From a virus, in IMG/VR virus record IMGVR_UViG_3300027733_000028, positions 124,001 through 188,000 of that record: a DNA stretch of 64,000 bases; one strand, given 5' to 3'. Position numbers and translations under genes: made by a program. The notes beneath the pieces are model-generated. The model saw nothing but the letters and a program-made list of their open reading frames with translations. It searched no databases and was not told the DNA's origin. Positions 8,524 to 17,252 of the stretch are shown in pieces. Numbering within the stretch: the first letter of the stretch is position 1; the number at the start of each line of letters is the position of its first letter.

Positions 8524-9679
8524 CGGCTTACCTACTATTGGATTGAGCATCATTGTAAAAAATGAATCCAAAGTAATTGAAAGAATGCTCAATACCGTGC
8601 ATCCTATACTTGATTACTATTGTGTAATTGATACTGGATCTACTGATGGAACGCAAGATATTATTCGCAAATTCTTTGAAGAAAAAGGAATACCCGGTGA
8701 AGTAATCGAACATCAATGGGTTAATTTCCAAGATGCTCGTAATACGGCAATGAATGCCGTAAAAGGTAAAGTAGATTTTGGATTTTGGATAGATGCCGAT
8801 GAACAATTAACATACGATCCAAGATTTAATTTAATGGCTTTGAAAATGAGTCTAGCTAAAATCGATGGTGGAAATGTAAAAGTAACTTATGGTGATCAGA
8901 ATTATTACCGTATGCAATTCTTTCGAACTAATAAACCATGGTATTGGTATGGTCCAGTCCACGAGGTTCTTATTAGTGATGAACCACTAATATCAAATGA
9001 AGTTCCTGGTCTTGGTGTCCTAGTTACTCCTGATGGTAATTCATGGACTTCTGAATCGGTACAATCTAAATATGAAGGTCATGCTAAAATCCTAGAAGAT
9101 TACGTAGCAAATGATCCCAAGAAAGATCCTCGTTGGTTATTCTATTTAGCTCAATCATATAGAGATGCTAATGGTGAAGAAAACCTAAAGAAATCTCTTG
9201 GATGGTATACTAAACGTGCTGAAACGCTTAGTGGATTTTGGGAAGAGGTTTATTATTCAGGTTTAATGGCTGCAACTATTAAAGCTCAATTAAAACATCC
9301 AACATCAGAAATTATCGAAGATTATCTTAAGATAGGTAAAACTAATATCTTCCGTTGTGAACACCTAGTTCCCATCATTATGCATTATCAAGCAATAAAA
9401 GAATTTGATATTGCATACATATTCTCATCACATGCAATGAAATATGCCGGTAAGAATCCATTCCCTAAAGCAACTTTATTCATCGATAAAAACACTTACA
9501 ATTGGAAGATTTTTGATCTTCATTGTTTAAGTTGTTTCTATTCTGGTCGTAAAGAAGAAGGCGAACAAGCATTTAGAAAATTGCTTAAAGCTAAAGAGAA
9601 AGGACTTATCCCACAAACGGAATTAGCTAGAATTGAACAAAACCGTCAATGGTTTATTAAAGCAAAAAATGGAAAGTAA
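8498..9679 (+). CDS. Glycosyltransferase family 2 with helical repeat tail
   Basis: 393 residues. Family 2 signatures: GLSIIVKNESKVIERML (15-31), IDTGSTDGTQDI (about 45-56) and WIDADEQL with the metal-binding DxD (near 97-104). The C-terminal half is helical (FYLAQSYRDANG, HCLSCFYSG) and resembles TPR repeats, as in other GT2-TPR fusions. Substrate unknown. Its distance from the sugar cassette at the left end suggests a separate target. Confidence 0.8.
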   Translation: MEKTKQPINGLPTIGLSIIVKNESKVIERMLNTVHPILDYYCVIDTGSTDGTQDIIRKFFEEKGIPGEVIEHQWVNFQDARNTAMNAVKGKVDFGFWIDADEQLTYDPRFNLMALKMSLAKIDGGNVKVTYGDQNYYRMQFFRTNKPWYWYGPVHEVLISDEPLISNEVPGLGVLVTPDGNSWTSESVQSKYEGHAKILEDYVANDPKKDPRWLFYLAQSYRDANGEENLKKSLGWYTKRAETLSGFWEEVYYSGLMAATIKAQLKHPTSEIIEDYLKIGKTNIFRCEHLVPIIMHYQAIKEFDIAYIFSSHAMKYAGKNPFPKATLFIDKNTYNWKIFDLHCLSCFYSGRKEEGEQAFRKLLKAKEKGLIPQTELARIEQNRQWFIKAKNGK

Positions 9680-9680
9680 A

Positions 9681-9896
9681 ATGAAGCTTAACAAAAGAGA
9701 AGATATTAAAGTAGCTATGTGGATAAATGAAGAGCTGGTTACTAATGATTCTAATATTGTGTATGCTGAAATTGAAGAAAACGACCTTTTCTTGTTAATA
9801 AAAACCGAGTCAAAAGATTATAAATTTAAAATATCCAAATATGAAAACATTAAAGAAAATGAACCTGAAAGGGGAAATGGAGTACAAGAGAGTTAA
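9681..9896 (+). CDS. Hypothetical protein, 71 aa
   Basis: Not recognised. Start chosen at 9681, one base after the upstream stop; in-frame ATGs at 9633 and 9669 would overlap the glycosyltransferase. A WINEE stretch at residues 14-18 resembles the tag cleavage site by chance but is not in the right context. Confidence 0.5.
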   Translation: MKLNKREDIKVAMWINEELVTNDSNIVYAEIEENDLFLLIKTESKDYKFKISKYENIKENEPERGNGVQES

Positions 9897-10056
9897 TGAC
9901 TCTGAAGGAAACAATCTTACACGAGTTGGATGGAACTTCTGTCCTAAAACTGAGTGGAAAGAAAATGTAAGAGATTTCGGTAAAACGAAAGAAGAAATCA
10001 CTAAGGTTGATAAACCTAAGAAAGAAAAGAAGATTAAAAAGGAGAAAGTCGCTTAA
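9877..10056 (+). CDS. Small Lys-rich protein
   Basis: 59 residues from the ATG at 9877 (alternative start 9841). The C-terminal 25 residues are almost all Lys/Glu/Asp with KKEKK runs, suggesting nucleic-acid or protein binding. Stop codon lies inside a terminator hairpin. Confidence 0.5.
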   Translation: MEYKRVNDSEGNNLTRVGWNFCPKTEWKENVRDFGKTKEEITKVDKPKKEKKIKKEKVA

Positions 10057-10068
10057 TTGCGGCTTTTG
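10045..10068 (+). terminator. Terminator overlapping the stop codon
   Basis: AGTCGC-TTAATT-GCGGCT (6-bp stem with one G-T pair) followed by TTTTG. Separates the small-gene block from the first capsid-targeted cluster. Confidence 0.6.
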
Positions 10069-10102
10069 CCGTTTTAACCATCGAGGATTGAATATATATT
10101 AC

Positions 10103-11416
10103 ATGAAAAGATTATTAAAGTATAAAGACTTTGTTGAAGTTTTAAGCGAAGGTGCTAGACTTCAAGCATTGGTCGATGATCTTCCTTTGTTTGAAGGTGG
10201 TGCATACGGTCACCTATCACATCCTTTCGAAGACATGAATTTGACTATGGCAGATTTGCATACGATGATACAAGATACTGTTAATGGATCTTTTGGTCCT
10301 GAGAATTTTGTTCAAGAGAAAACTGATGGTCAGCAAATATCAATATCTTGGAAGGATGGTAAATTGATTGCGGCAAGAAATAAAAGTCATCTAAAGAATG
10401 CTGGCGAAGCCGCATTAGATTCTTCTGGTATTGCTTCTATGTTTGCTGGTCGTGGTGATATCGAAATTGCCTATAATGCAGCAATGGAAGATCTTCAAAA
10501 ATCTATTGGCGGTTTATCAGATAAAGATAAATTAGCCTTCTTTGCTAATGGTAAGAAATTCGTTTCATTAGAAGTTATTACGCCTATCACACAAAATACA
10601 GTTCCTTATGGTCAAAATATGCTTGTATTCCATGGAGTACTTGAATATGATGAATCCGGAAATGTTATCGATGAAGATAAACAAGCTGCTAGAAATCTTG
10701 GTAAATCAATTGCTGATGCGAATCTAGCTGCACAGAAAATGTTCTTTGTTAGAGGACCTCAAGATATGGATATTAAACCATTTCCTAATACCGCAAAAAG
10801 ATCTTCATATTACGAAAAGAAATACAACGAAATCCTTACTACTTGTGGATTAACTGATGCATCTACCGTATTTGATTATGCAATAGGTATGGCTAGATTA
10901 GTACTTGAAGAAGAAGCTAAATCTGCAAAGGTTGAAATCCCTGCATCTGCAATCGATGGTTTGGCTGCACGTATAGCAGATATTAATAAGTCTTTTTCGG
11001 TTTCGTTAATCAAGAAAGAACTTGGTGATAATGCTGATTGGTATTTTGATCTAGAAAAGAAAAGTGCCAAACAACTTAAACGTAAAATTTATGCTCCTCT
11101 TGAATCGCTTTTCCTTGAAATAGGAACAGAATTCATGAAGAATATGTCTACCTTCCTATCTGCAAATCCTACGGAAGCAGCCGAAGCAATGAAAAATGAA
11201 ATTGATTCTACTATCGCAAAGATTCGTACAAATGGTGACGAAAAAGACGTAGAAAAATTAGAACACGAATTAACTAGAGTTACTGCTGCTGGTGGTGTCG
11301 AAGGATTGGTTCCTACTGAAGGAATTACATTCGTTTATAAAGGTAAACTTTATAAGTATACTGGAATTTTCGCTCCACTACATCAAATACGCTCTATTTT
11401 AGCTTATAAAAAATAA
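10103..11416 (+). CDS. CTS-tagged nucleotidyltransferase/ligase-fold protein
   Basis: 437 residues from the ATG at 10103; the frame is open from 10007 but the upstream part spans a terminator, and MKRLLKYKDFVEVLSE is a capsid-targeting-like leader with predicted cut after Glu16 (LSE/G). EKTDG (72-76) fits the KxDG motif I of covalent nucleotidyltransferases, Glu157 in FVSLEV motif III, VEGLV (about 399-403) motif IV and the Lys-rich strand after it motif V. It could be an RNA or DNA ligase or related adenylyl enzyme packaged in the head. Substrate unknown; Lys73 is the predicted nucleophile. Confidence 0.65.
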   Translation: MKRLLKYKDFVEVLSEGARLQALVDDLPLFEGGAYGHLSHPFEDMNLTMADLHTMIQDTVNGSFGPENFVQEKTDGQQISISWKDGKLIAARNKSHLKNAGEAALDSSGIASMFAGRGDIEIAYNAAMEDLQKSIGGLSDKDKLAFFANGKKFVSLEVITPITQNTVPYGQNMLVFHGVLEYDESGNVIDEDKQAARNLGKSIADANLAAQKMFFVRGPQDMDIKPFPNTAKRSSYYEKKYNEILTTCGLTDASTVFDYAIGMARLVLEEEAKSAKVEIPASAIDGLAARIADINKSFSVSLIKKELGDNADWYFDLEKKSAKQLKRKIYAPLESLFLEIGTEFMKNMSTFLSANPTEAAEAMKNEIDSTIAKIRTNGDEKDVEKLEHELTRVTAAGGVEGLVPTEGITFVYKGKLYKYTGIFAPLHQIRSILAYKK

Positions 11417-11429
11417 AAACAAAGTAATT

Positions 11430-11606
11430 ATGCAAAAGTACGAAGAAATCAAAACTTTAATCTCATCAATCGATGGTGACGTAGACAAATTTTATAATAA
11501 AGGAAATAAGTCTGCTGGAACTCGTATCCGTAAAGCTATGCAAGATTTGAAAAAACTTGCTCAAGACTTACGTGTTGATGTTCAAGAATCGAAAAGTGCT
11601 GAGTAA
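11430..11606 (+). CDS. Histone H1-like protein (Hc1 family)
   Basis: 58 residues. MQKYEEIKTLISS, DKFYNKGNKSAGTRIRK and MQDLKKLAQDLR correspond in order to the conserved core of Bacteroidota and chlamydial Hc1-type histone-like proteins. The usual Lys/Ala/Pro-rich C-terminal tail is missing, leaving a short, less basic protein. It sits between two capsid-tagged genes without carrying a tag itself. It may bind phage or host DNA or compete with host Hc1. Confidence 0.8.
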   Translation: MQKYEEIKTLISSIDGDVDKFYNKGNKSAGTRIRKAMQDLKKLAQDLRVDVQESKSAE

Positions 11607-11612
11607 TCCTAA

Positions 11613-12068
11613 ATGACCGGATTGTTCAAAATTAATGAAGATTCTGCCTTTGGACCGGGAATGATGTTTGGCATCCCTGGTCCTGGTCCAAAAGCGGATT
11701 CTCCAAAACAACCTTCTGATAAAAAGAAGGAAAAAGGAATTACCCCGAAACAAATGAAGAAGACTATACCATCATTCAAAAAATTTAACGAAGGTTTTGC
11801 TTACGTTAAAGATCCTTTCAGAGAAGGTGAAAGGATGTTCAGTAAAGATATTAAAATAGACAATGTTGCTGTTATTAATATCAATGGTTCTATTGATGGA
11901 TTAGATGCTACACACACAGCAATCGTATCCGTTATAACTAGTACTATGGATAACTTCGGCGAAGATCTTGGTAAAGAACGAATCATATTAACACAAAAAG
12001 ATTTTACCACTAAAGCAGAGGCTGAAAGCTTTTTGAAGAAAATTGAAAAAGAAATTATCTACAAATAA
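11613..12068 (+). CDS. CTS-like protein with two candidate tags
   Basis: 151 residues from 11613. The first residues read MTGLFKINE (possible INE/D site at 9), followed by a Gly/Pro-rich stretch; residues 48-60 read MKKTIPSFKKFNE, a much better tag. Translation could therefore start at 11754 (104 residues), or the first 60 residues may all be removed. The C-terminal domain (about 75-150) has VAVININGSIDGLDATHT and an alternating beta/alpha pattern, not recognised. TAATG overlap with the next gene. Confidence 0.6.
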   Translation: MTGLFKINEDSAFGPGMMFGIPGPGPKADSPKQPSDKKKEKGITPKQMKKTIPSFKKFNEGFAYVKDPFREGERMFSKDIKIDNVAVININGSIDGLDATHTAIVSVITSTMDNFGEDLGKERIILTQKDFTTKAEAESFLKKIEKEIIYK

Positions 12069-12655
12069 TGAAGAAATTTAAAGAATTCGTTACAGATATT
12101 CTGATATTTGAAAAGATTGATGGAAAGGAAGTTTGTATATTTCCTGGACGTTTTCAACCTTTTCATAATGGACATATTGAAGCAATACATCGAACAGCAA
12201 AAGCTTTCGGAGTTCCTGTTATCCCGGTACAAATCAAATCAAAGAACGAAAATTCACCTTTCCCAGATTCTCTTCTAGAAAAGATTGGTAAGGCCATGAT
12301 TAAAGAATTTCCTTTCATTGAAGATTATGTACTTTATCCTCCTGATAAGAAAACTGTAGTACCTCAAATGGTTAAATTCCTTCAAGAAAAGGGTTATGAT
12401 CCAATTGGTATTGGTTGTGGAAGTGATCGTTTAAGAGATTATGAACGTCAAGTTGAATATCTAACATCACCGAAATCGGATGTTCAAGTTAATAAATTTT
12501 CGGTTGCAATGGTTGATGAACGAAGAGCCGATGGTCCTTCAGGAACAAGAGTTCGTGAAGCACTTATGAATGATGATAAAGAGGCATTCGAAAAAGCTAC
12601 ACCAAGATCACTACATCCTTTCTATAAAGAGCTACAAAAATACCTTAAAAAATAA
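12068..12655 (+). CDS. CTS-tagged NMNAT-like nucleotidylyltransferase
   Basis: 195 residues. After the leader MKKFKEFVTDILIFE (candidate IFE/K cut at 15) comes a complete cytidylyltransferase-like fold: GRFQPFHNGH (27-36), the HxGH nucleotide-binding motif, and SGTRVR (158-163), the second phosphate-binding motif. Length and motifs fit archaeal-type nicotinamide mononucleotide adenylyltransferase (NadM). It would make NAD+ from NMN and ATP. Co-occurrence with ADP-ribosyltransferases, which consume NAD+, is suggestive. CTP-type substrates cannot be excluded. Confidence 0.8.
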   Translation: MKKFKEFVTDILIFEKIDGKEVCIFPGRFQPFHNGHIEAIHRTAKAFGVPVIPVQIKSKNENSPFPDSLLEKIGKAMIKEFPFIEDYVLYPPDKKTVVPQMVKFLQEKGYDPIGIGCGSDRLRDYERQVEYLTSPKSDVQVNKFSVAMVDERRADGPSGTRVREALMNDDKEAFEKATPRSLHPFYKELQKYLKK

Positions 12656-12671
12656 AAATCATAATATAAAT

Positions 12672-14195
12672 ATGAAACCTATTAAAAACTACAACGAATT
12701 CATTAATGAAGCATGGATTGGTCCATTCGTATTCAATGAAGACATGACCGATGATGAACTAAAGGCTATATACCAAGGTGCATTAGATGGATTTGCTTAT
12801 TGGCAAAAAGGATTTGAATATCCAAAAGCCGATTACAAAAAGGCATATACTGAAATTGGAAAGATTCTAAAGAAAAGAGGAGTTAATGTTGATGAATCTG
12901 TTAATGAAGGATCTAACGACGAAATGGTAAAACGGAGTTGTGTCGAAAGACTTTCTCAATTCTTTAGAGTTAGTCCAAACGCATTATCACATTTCAAATT
13001 TGATGGAACCGATAACATTAAAGCTTTAACAAAAGCTCTTAATTCTACATCAGATGAAGGAACCGAGGCATACTATAAAGTAGCAATCCGAGTTGGAAAA
13101 CAAGATGCCGGTATCGAAGAATCTATCGAGGAATCAGCTAAATGTCCTCCTATATACATTCCGGTATTATCTAATATCGATCATACTAGAATAATCAAAT
13201 GGATGGATATTCATTTTGATAGTCATAAATGGGATATGAAGAAATCCGGTGCTGGTTTTGAAATCGATGTTGAAAAACTATCTAGTCAAGAACAAGATGA
13301 TTTATTAAAATATTTACACTCACAAGATTATTTAGAAGAATCTGTTAATGAAGCTTGGAGTAATATAGACACCGACAAAGCTGCCGATCTAATCAATAAA
13401 GAAATTGGAGTTAATCCTGGTTATTTCTTTATTGGCGATGAAGATTTATGCATCAAATTTGATAAATTATGGACTGAAAAGAAATACAAAGTAGCTCTTA
13501 ATATGTTATTTTTTATTGAAAATCTAAAAGATCTTAAAGACTTCATAAAACAAAACCAAAACGAATCGGTTAATGAAGCAGTATCACCAGAAGTACATCG
13601 TATGGTTAATAAATTTGTAACCGGTATGGCTGATAAATATGATTATTCTTTACAAGATGCAGTTTATGCAATACTAGACGTTTTAAAAAGTCAAAAATAT
13701 AAAGGATTAAAAGAATCTGTTAATGAAGGTGAAACTTTAATATTTGATGAGATCGGAGAAAACCTAACCAAACTTCAGGATCAAATAGATGCAATGCTTA
13801 AATGGGAAATCACCGATCAAAAATGGATCGTTGCACTTAAAACAATTCAATCTGCCTGTTCTAAATTGGAAGATACTGTCGCTAAAGCTGATCAGAAATT
13901 AGGTGCTATTGAATATAATGAATCCATTAGTGAAGGTCTTTTAAAATTAGATGAAGGTGCTGTTAAACAATTTGAGATCGATTATAAAGACATGGAAAGT
14001 AGTATCAAACGAGGTATTGGTTGGATTGATCCTGAATATGTGGCTGAAACTTGGGAGAATTCTTCAGATACTATTGATTATGAAATAGTTAGAAATGAAA
14101 TTCTTACTCGTCTAATTAAAGCCGATCTTCTTTATACATCACTAGATGGAGAAACTAAAGGTAAAAGAATTACCAACATAAGTCAAATTAAATAA
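12672..14195 (+). CDS. CTS-tagged polyprotein with repeated (V/I/L)xE sites
   Basis: 507 residues from the ATG at 12672, chosen because MKPIKNYNEFINE is the canonical tag (cut after Glu13); upstream in-frame residues overlap the NMNAT gene. The same site recurs inside: ESVNE/G 79, ESVNE/A 227, ESVNE/A 302, ESVNE/G 352, ESISE/G 421 and LDE/G 428, with a weaker IEE near 154. Sites lie 50-75 residues apart between compact acidic, helical segments. This looks like a chain of small proteins separated by prohead-protease sites. None of the segments is recognised. The stop codon overlaps the next start. Confidence 0.75.
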   Translation: MKPIKNYNEFINEAWIGPFVFNEDMTDDELKAIYQGALDGFAYWQKGFEYPKADYKKAYTEIGKILKKRGVNVDESVNEGSNDEMVKRSCVERLSQFFRVSPNALSHFKFDGTDNIKALTKALNSTSDEGTEAYYKVAIRVGKQDAGIEESIEESAKCPPIYIPVLSNIDHTRIIKWMDIHFDSHKWDMKKSGAGFEIDVEKLSSQEQDDLLKYLHSQDYLEESVNEAWSNIDTDKAADLINKEIGVNPGYFFIGDEDLCIKFDKLWTEKKYKVALNMLFFIENLKDLKDFIKQNQNESVNEAVSPEVHRMVNKFVTGMADKYDYSLQDAVYAILDVLKSQKYKGLKESVNEGETLIFDEIGENLTKLQDQIDAMLKWEITDQKWIVALKTIQSACSKLEDTVAKADQKLGAIEYNESISEGLLKLDEGAVKQFEIDYKDMESSIKRGIGWIDPEYVAETWENSSDTIDYEIVRNEILTRLIKADLLYTSLDGETKGKRITNISQIK

Positions 14196-15097
14196 TGCTA
14201 AAATTTAATCAATTTGTTAACCTGATTCTTAATGAAGGAGGTAATGCGATTGAGGATGCTCGTCCTATTTTGCAATCTGAAATAGATGCAACGTATGCAT
14301 ATGTTATTAAAAACATATATCCTCTTATTGGTCTTGCCGAAGATTTTGCTAAACCAATAGGATCTTTTAAGAAAAAAGCACCTGATCAAACATCTGGTGA
14401 TATCGATATTGCCGTTCTTGCTGATAGAATTGCCGGAGAAAATGGAATTGATTTATCTCAGGTTCTTGAATTCATCGCATCTAAATTGAGTGATTATTCT
14501 CCGGTCGTTAGTAAAGGGTTTCAACAAGTTTCTATAGGTGTTCCAATTGAAGGTGATAAGAAAAAAGGTATTGCACAAATTGATTTGATGCTAACAGATA
14601 ATCTGAATTTTTCCTCCTTCATGTATCATTCACCAGACTTTACTCAAGCAGAATCCAAATATAAAGGACTTTACCGTAATATTCTACTAATGAATATCAT
14701 TAGCAATTCGAAACGAGAAACTACCAAGCTAACCGACAAAGGTGAAATTGAAGAATATCGTTCATATGTACTTCGTCTAAATCAAGGTGTTGTTGCGGTA
14801 ACCAAATCGTTTATAGGTAAGAAAGGGTTAGTTAAGAATCCTACATTACTCAACGATCAAGATAAATTTATGTCTAATACTCCAGAAGTTATTGCGGAAT
14901 TGGCATTCGGTCCGGATGTTCCCATTTCAGAAATAATGACTTTTGAAGATACTTGGAGACATACAATGGATTCTAAATTTATTCACCAAGATAAATTAGA
15001 TGCAATTCTAAAAGATTTCAGAACTAGATTACTTGCTGCTAAAGTTCCTTTCCCTATTGAATGTGTAGAACAATACCCAAATATATTTACATCATGA
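14195..15097 (+). CDS. CTS-tagged pol-beta-type nucleotidyltransferase
   Basis: 300 residues. Leader MLKFNQFVNLILNE with predicted cut after Glu14 (LNE/G). The DNA polymerase beta-like pattern is present: Gly56-Ser57, then Asp69-x-Asp71 (SGDIDIAV), then a third acidic residue, Asp130, in AQIDLML. The family transfers nucleotides to RNA, protein or small molecules; examples include antibiotic adenylyltransferases and MNT toxins. A second tagged protein at 46905 has the same layout. Target unknown. Confidence 0.75.
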   Translation: MLKFNQFVNLILNEGGNAIEDARPILQSEIDATYAYVIKNIYPLIGLAEDFAKPIGSFKKKAPDQTSGDIDIAVLADRIAGENGIDLSQVLEFIASKLSDYSPVVSKGFQQVSIGVPIEGDKKKGIAQIDLMLTDNLNFSSFMYHSPDFTQAESKYKGLYRNILLMNIISNSKRETTKLTDKGEIEEYRSYVLRLNQGVVAVTKSFIGKKGLVKNPTLLNDQDKFMSNTPEVIAELAFGPDVPISEIMTFEDTWRHTMDSKFIHQDKLDAILKDFRTRLLAAKVPFPIECVEQYPNIFTS

Positions 15098-16620
15098 TGT
15101 TAAAATACAATCAATTCGTTCAATGGTTAAATGAATCAGCTATGGCTCCAGTTGAATGGAATGAGAAGCCTAAATATCGAGTACAATTTCTTAGTTTCTT
15201 AGAAGATAAAAATAAAGAACTTATAATTGATGGTAAATACAAATCCTCATATCCATTTCTAACTTTCAAAGTTTCTGATATTTCTAATTTAGAAGATATA
15301 CAATCGTTTATAAAAAGTGATAAAGCGGTTTCATCTAAAGAACCTTTAATGGATGTTGATGCAGTTAAAATACCATTAACACATTTGCTAAAAACTGGAT
15401 TATTTACTAATCAATCAAAGACTTCAACTGATACCGATACTAAAGAAGGTATGGTTGTTTATTTCTACTACAATCAAGACGCAGACATTCTTTCTATAAA
15501 AAATTCAGAAGCAGTTGCATTAGTAGATAACATTCCGAATGGAGATTTACATCCAAAAGCTATGGATAAAATTAGATTATGGTTATCTGATTTTGATAGA
15601 GAAAATGAAGAACAAATCGCTCAATGGAAATCTACCGGTAATGTAATGGCTGAATTTTTATCGAATGGATATCATTTAGACCGAAATGATATACTTATAA
15701 AAGTTAGAGATAGGGCAAGAATACTTTCTGGTTTAGCACCGGATAATTGGTGTCCTGGAGACGTTTACTTAGTAGATCCTTCTGCTAAATCTACCATACT
15801 TGATTATGTAAATAATGCAAAAACCATAGGAGAATTAAATTTATTATTCAATGATTCATTCACACCAAGAGAAACCTCAGCTGAACCTATGGGATCTCTT
15901 GTAGCGGTTTCTCTTAAACAACAAGTAGCTAGATTAGGTAGAGCAAAAGAATTCCTAAAAACAATATCCACAAAAGATTCAGTATATAACCTTACAAAAG
16001 AAGAATTGGTTAAATGTAAAACTGATGAATCTTGGGCAAAAGCAGAAATTTCTAATTATCAACAACTCTTAGGAACTATCGCTTCTAAATCAGAGATAAC
16101 CGTTCATTATAACCCTGGAAGTGTAGATCGTATTAAACCGGCTTTATTACCTAGTAAATTGGCTGCCATAAAATTAACTTATCATCTACTTACTTTACCA
16201 AAAGAATCACCGGAAGATCTTGATGATAATCTTCTAAGTGTTCTTCAATTTGGACTTAAGCAAGCCGACAAATCAACAAATCCTCCATATTTCAAAATCA
16301 CCGGAAGTATAAAAGGTGAAGGTAGTTTAGAGTTCTTTCATGGAGGAGATACTTTAAAGTTATTAATTGGAGGAATTGGTAACAAAGAAGCCAAGCTAGT
16401 TATTTTAGATTTACCTAGTAGATTAGATATTGTTCTGTTTTATTACGTTTCAATTGGCGATACTGCATATGAAATTCGTTTAAGGTCGGCAACTACCAAT
16501 AGTAAACAAGCCGGATTAGAATTTGAAAGAAAAGATATTATCGGAAATCTTGTAGAAGATCCTCAAGGAACAACATCTAAAATAGATAAATTATTCCATC
16601 AAAGATCCTCGATGAAATAA
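15094..16620 (+). CDS. CTS-tagged protein, possibly nuclease-like
   Basis: 508 residues from the ATG at 15094, which overlaps the upstream stop as ATGATGA-type coupling; 15097 is an equal alternative. Leader MMLKYNQFVQWLNE, cut after Glu14. Around residues 218-285, PDNWCPGDVYLVD and, after a gap, SLVAVSLKQQ resemble the D...SLK core of PD-(D/E)XK nuclease-like phage proteins. The C-terminal part is beta-rich. Function uncertain. Confidence 0.6.
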   Translation: MMLKYNQFVQWLNESAMAPVEWNEKPKYRVQFLSFLEDKNKELIIDGKYKSSYPFLTFKVSDISNLEDIQSFIKSDKAVSSKEPLMDVDAVKIPLTHLLKTGLFTNQSKTSTDTDTKEGMVVYFYYNQDADILSIKNSEAVALVDNIPNGDLHPKAMDKIRLWLSDFDRENEEQIAQWKSTGNVMAEFLSNGYHLDRNDILIKVRDRARILSGLAPDNWCPGDVYLVDPSAKSTILDYVNNAKTIGELNLLFNDSFTPRETSAEPMGSLVAVSLKQQVARLGRAKEFLKTISTKDSVYNLTKEELVKCKTDESWAKAEISNYQQLLGTIASKSEITVHYNPGSVDRIKPALLPSKLAAIKLTYHLLTLPKESPEDLDDNLLSVLQFGLKQADKSTNPPYFKITGSIKGEGSLEFFHGGDTLKLLIGGIGNKEAKLVILDLPSRLDIVLFYYVSIGDTAYEIRLRSATTNSKQAGLEFERKDIIGNLVEDPQGTTSKIDKLFHQRSSMK

Positions 16621-16630
16621 GATAAATAAC
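16621..16630 (+). promoter_or_regulatory. Late-type promoter box GATAAATAAC
   Basis: GATAAATAAC directly after the preceding stop and 20 bases before the ATG at 16651. The identical 10-mer precedes the endolysin gene at 34150-34159. Confidence 0.6.
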
Positions 16631-16650
16631 ATAACAAAAACAAACAAAAC

Positions 16651-17238
16651 ATGTATACTAGAGAACAGATAGAAGGAGCCGTAAAGGCTAAAGGATACGT
16701 TTGGTTTGAAGGGGAAAAAGATTACGATGTTAATATCGTGGGAGTTAGAAATTCAGCCACTGGCCAAAAAGTTACTAATGTATTTGATGATACATTAACA
16801 CTATCCTATAAGATTGCCGGTCAATGGAAATTCCATACCTGGATATGTACAACTGACCCTGGTAAAAAGGGTGTTATGGAATATCATAATGCTGCTGGTG
16901 TTGCAAGATTAGTCGAAGGACAATATCGTGGATCTCATACTATCAGATTACATCAAGGAAAATATGAAGCTTTAGGGCAAGCTAAAAACGTAAAAGTTTA
17001 TAGAGATGCTAACCGAGATTTAACTTATAACGAAGATAAAATTCAAGAAGGAGTTTTTGGAATTAATATTCATAAAGCCGGTGCCGATTCAACATACGTC
17101 GAGAATTGGTCAGAAGGTTGCCAAGTATTTAAAAAATCAGCAGACTTTGAAGAATTTATGACTATAATCAGAAAATCAAGAGATATTCATGGTAATTCTT
17201 TTACCTATACTCTAATTGAATCTACTGATATCGCCTAA
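16651..17238 (+). CDS. L,D-transpeptidase-like (YkuD-like) protein
   Basis: 195 residues. The segment FGINIHKAG...WSEGCQVF (about 137-160) has the His...Ser-x-Gly-Cys arrangement of YkuD-type L,D-transpeptidases and related peptidoglycan enzymes; Cys157 would be the nucleophile. The usual final Arg of SxGCxR is not evident. No signal peptide. Own late-type box. Likely acts on peptidoglycan during entry or lysis. Confidence 0.55.
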   Translation: MYTREQIEGAVKAKGYVWFEGEKDYDVNIVGVRNSATGQKVTNVFDDTLTLSYKIAGQWKFHTWICTTDPGKKGVMEYHNAAGVARLVEGQYRGSHTIRLHQGKYEALGQAKNVKVYRDANRDLTYNEDKIQEGVFGINIHKAGADSTYVENWSEGCQVFKKSADFEEFMTIIRKSRDIHGNSFTYTLIESTDIA

Positions 17239-17252
17239 CAAATATATACATT

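Noticed and set aside
9681-9740. WINE near the N-terminus of the 71-aa protein
   Set aside because: It lies in a different context at residues 14-17, with no MKxIxxYxxF lead-in.
10007-10102. N-terminal extension of the ligase-fold protein
   Set aside because: Runs across a terminator; the capsid-like leader begins at 10103.
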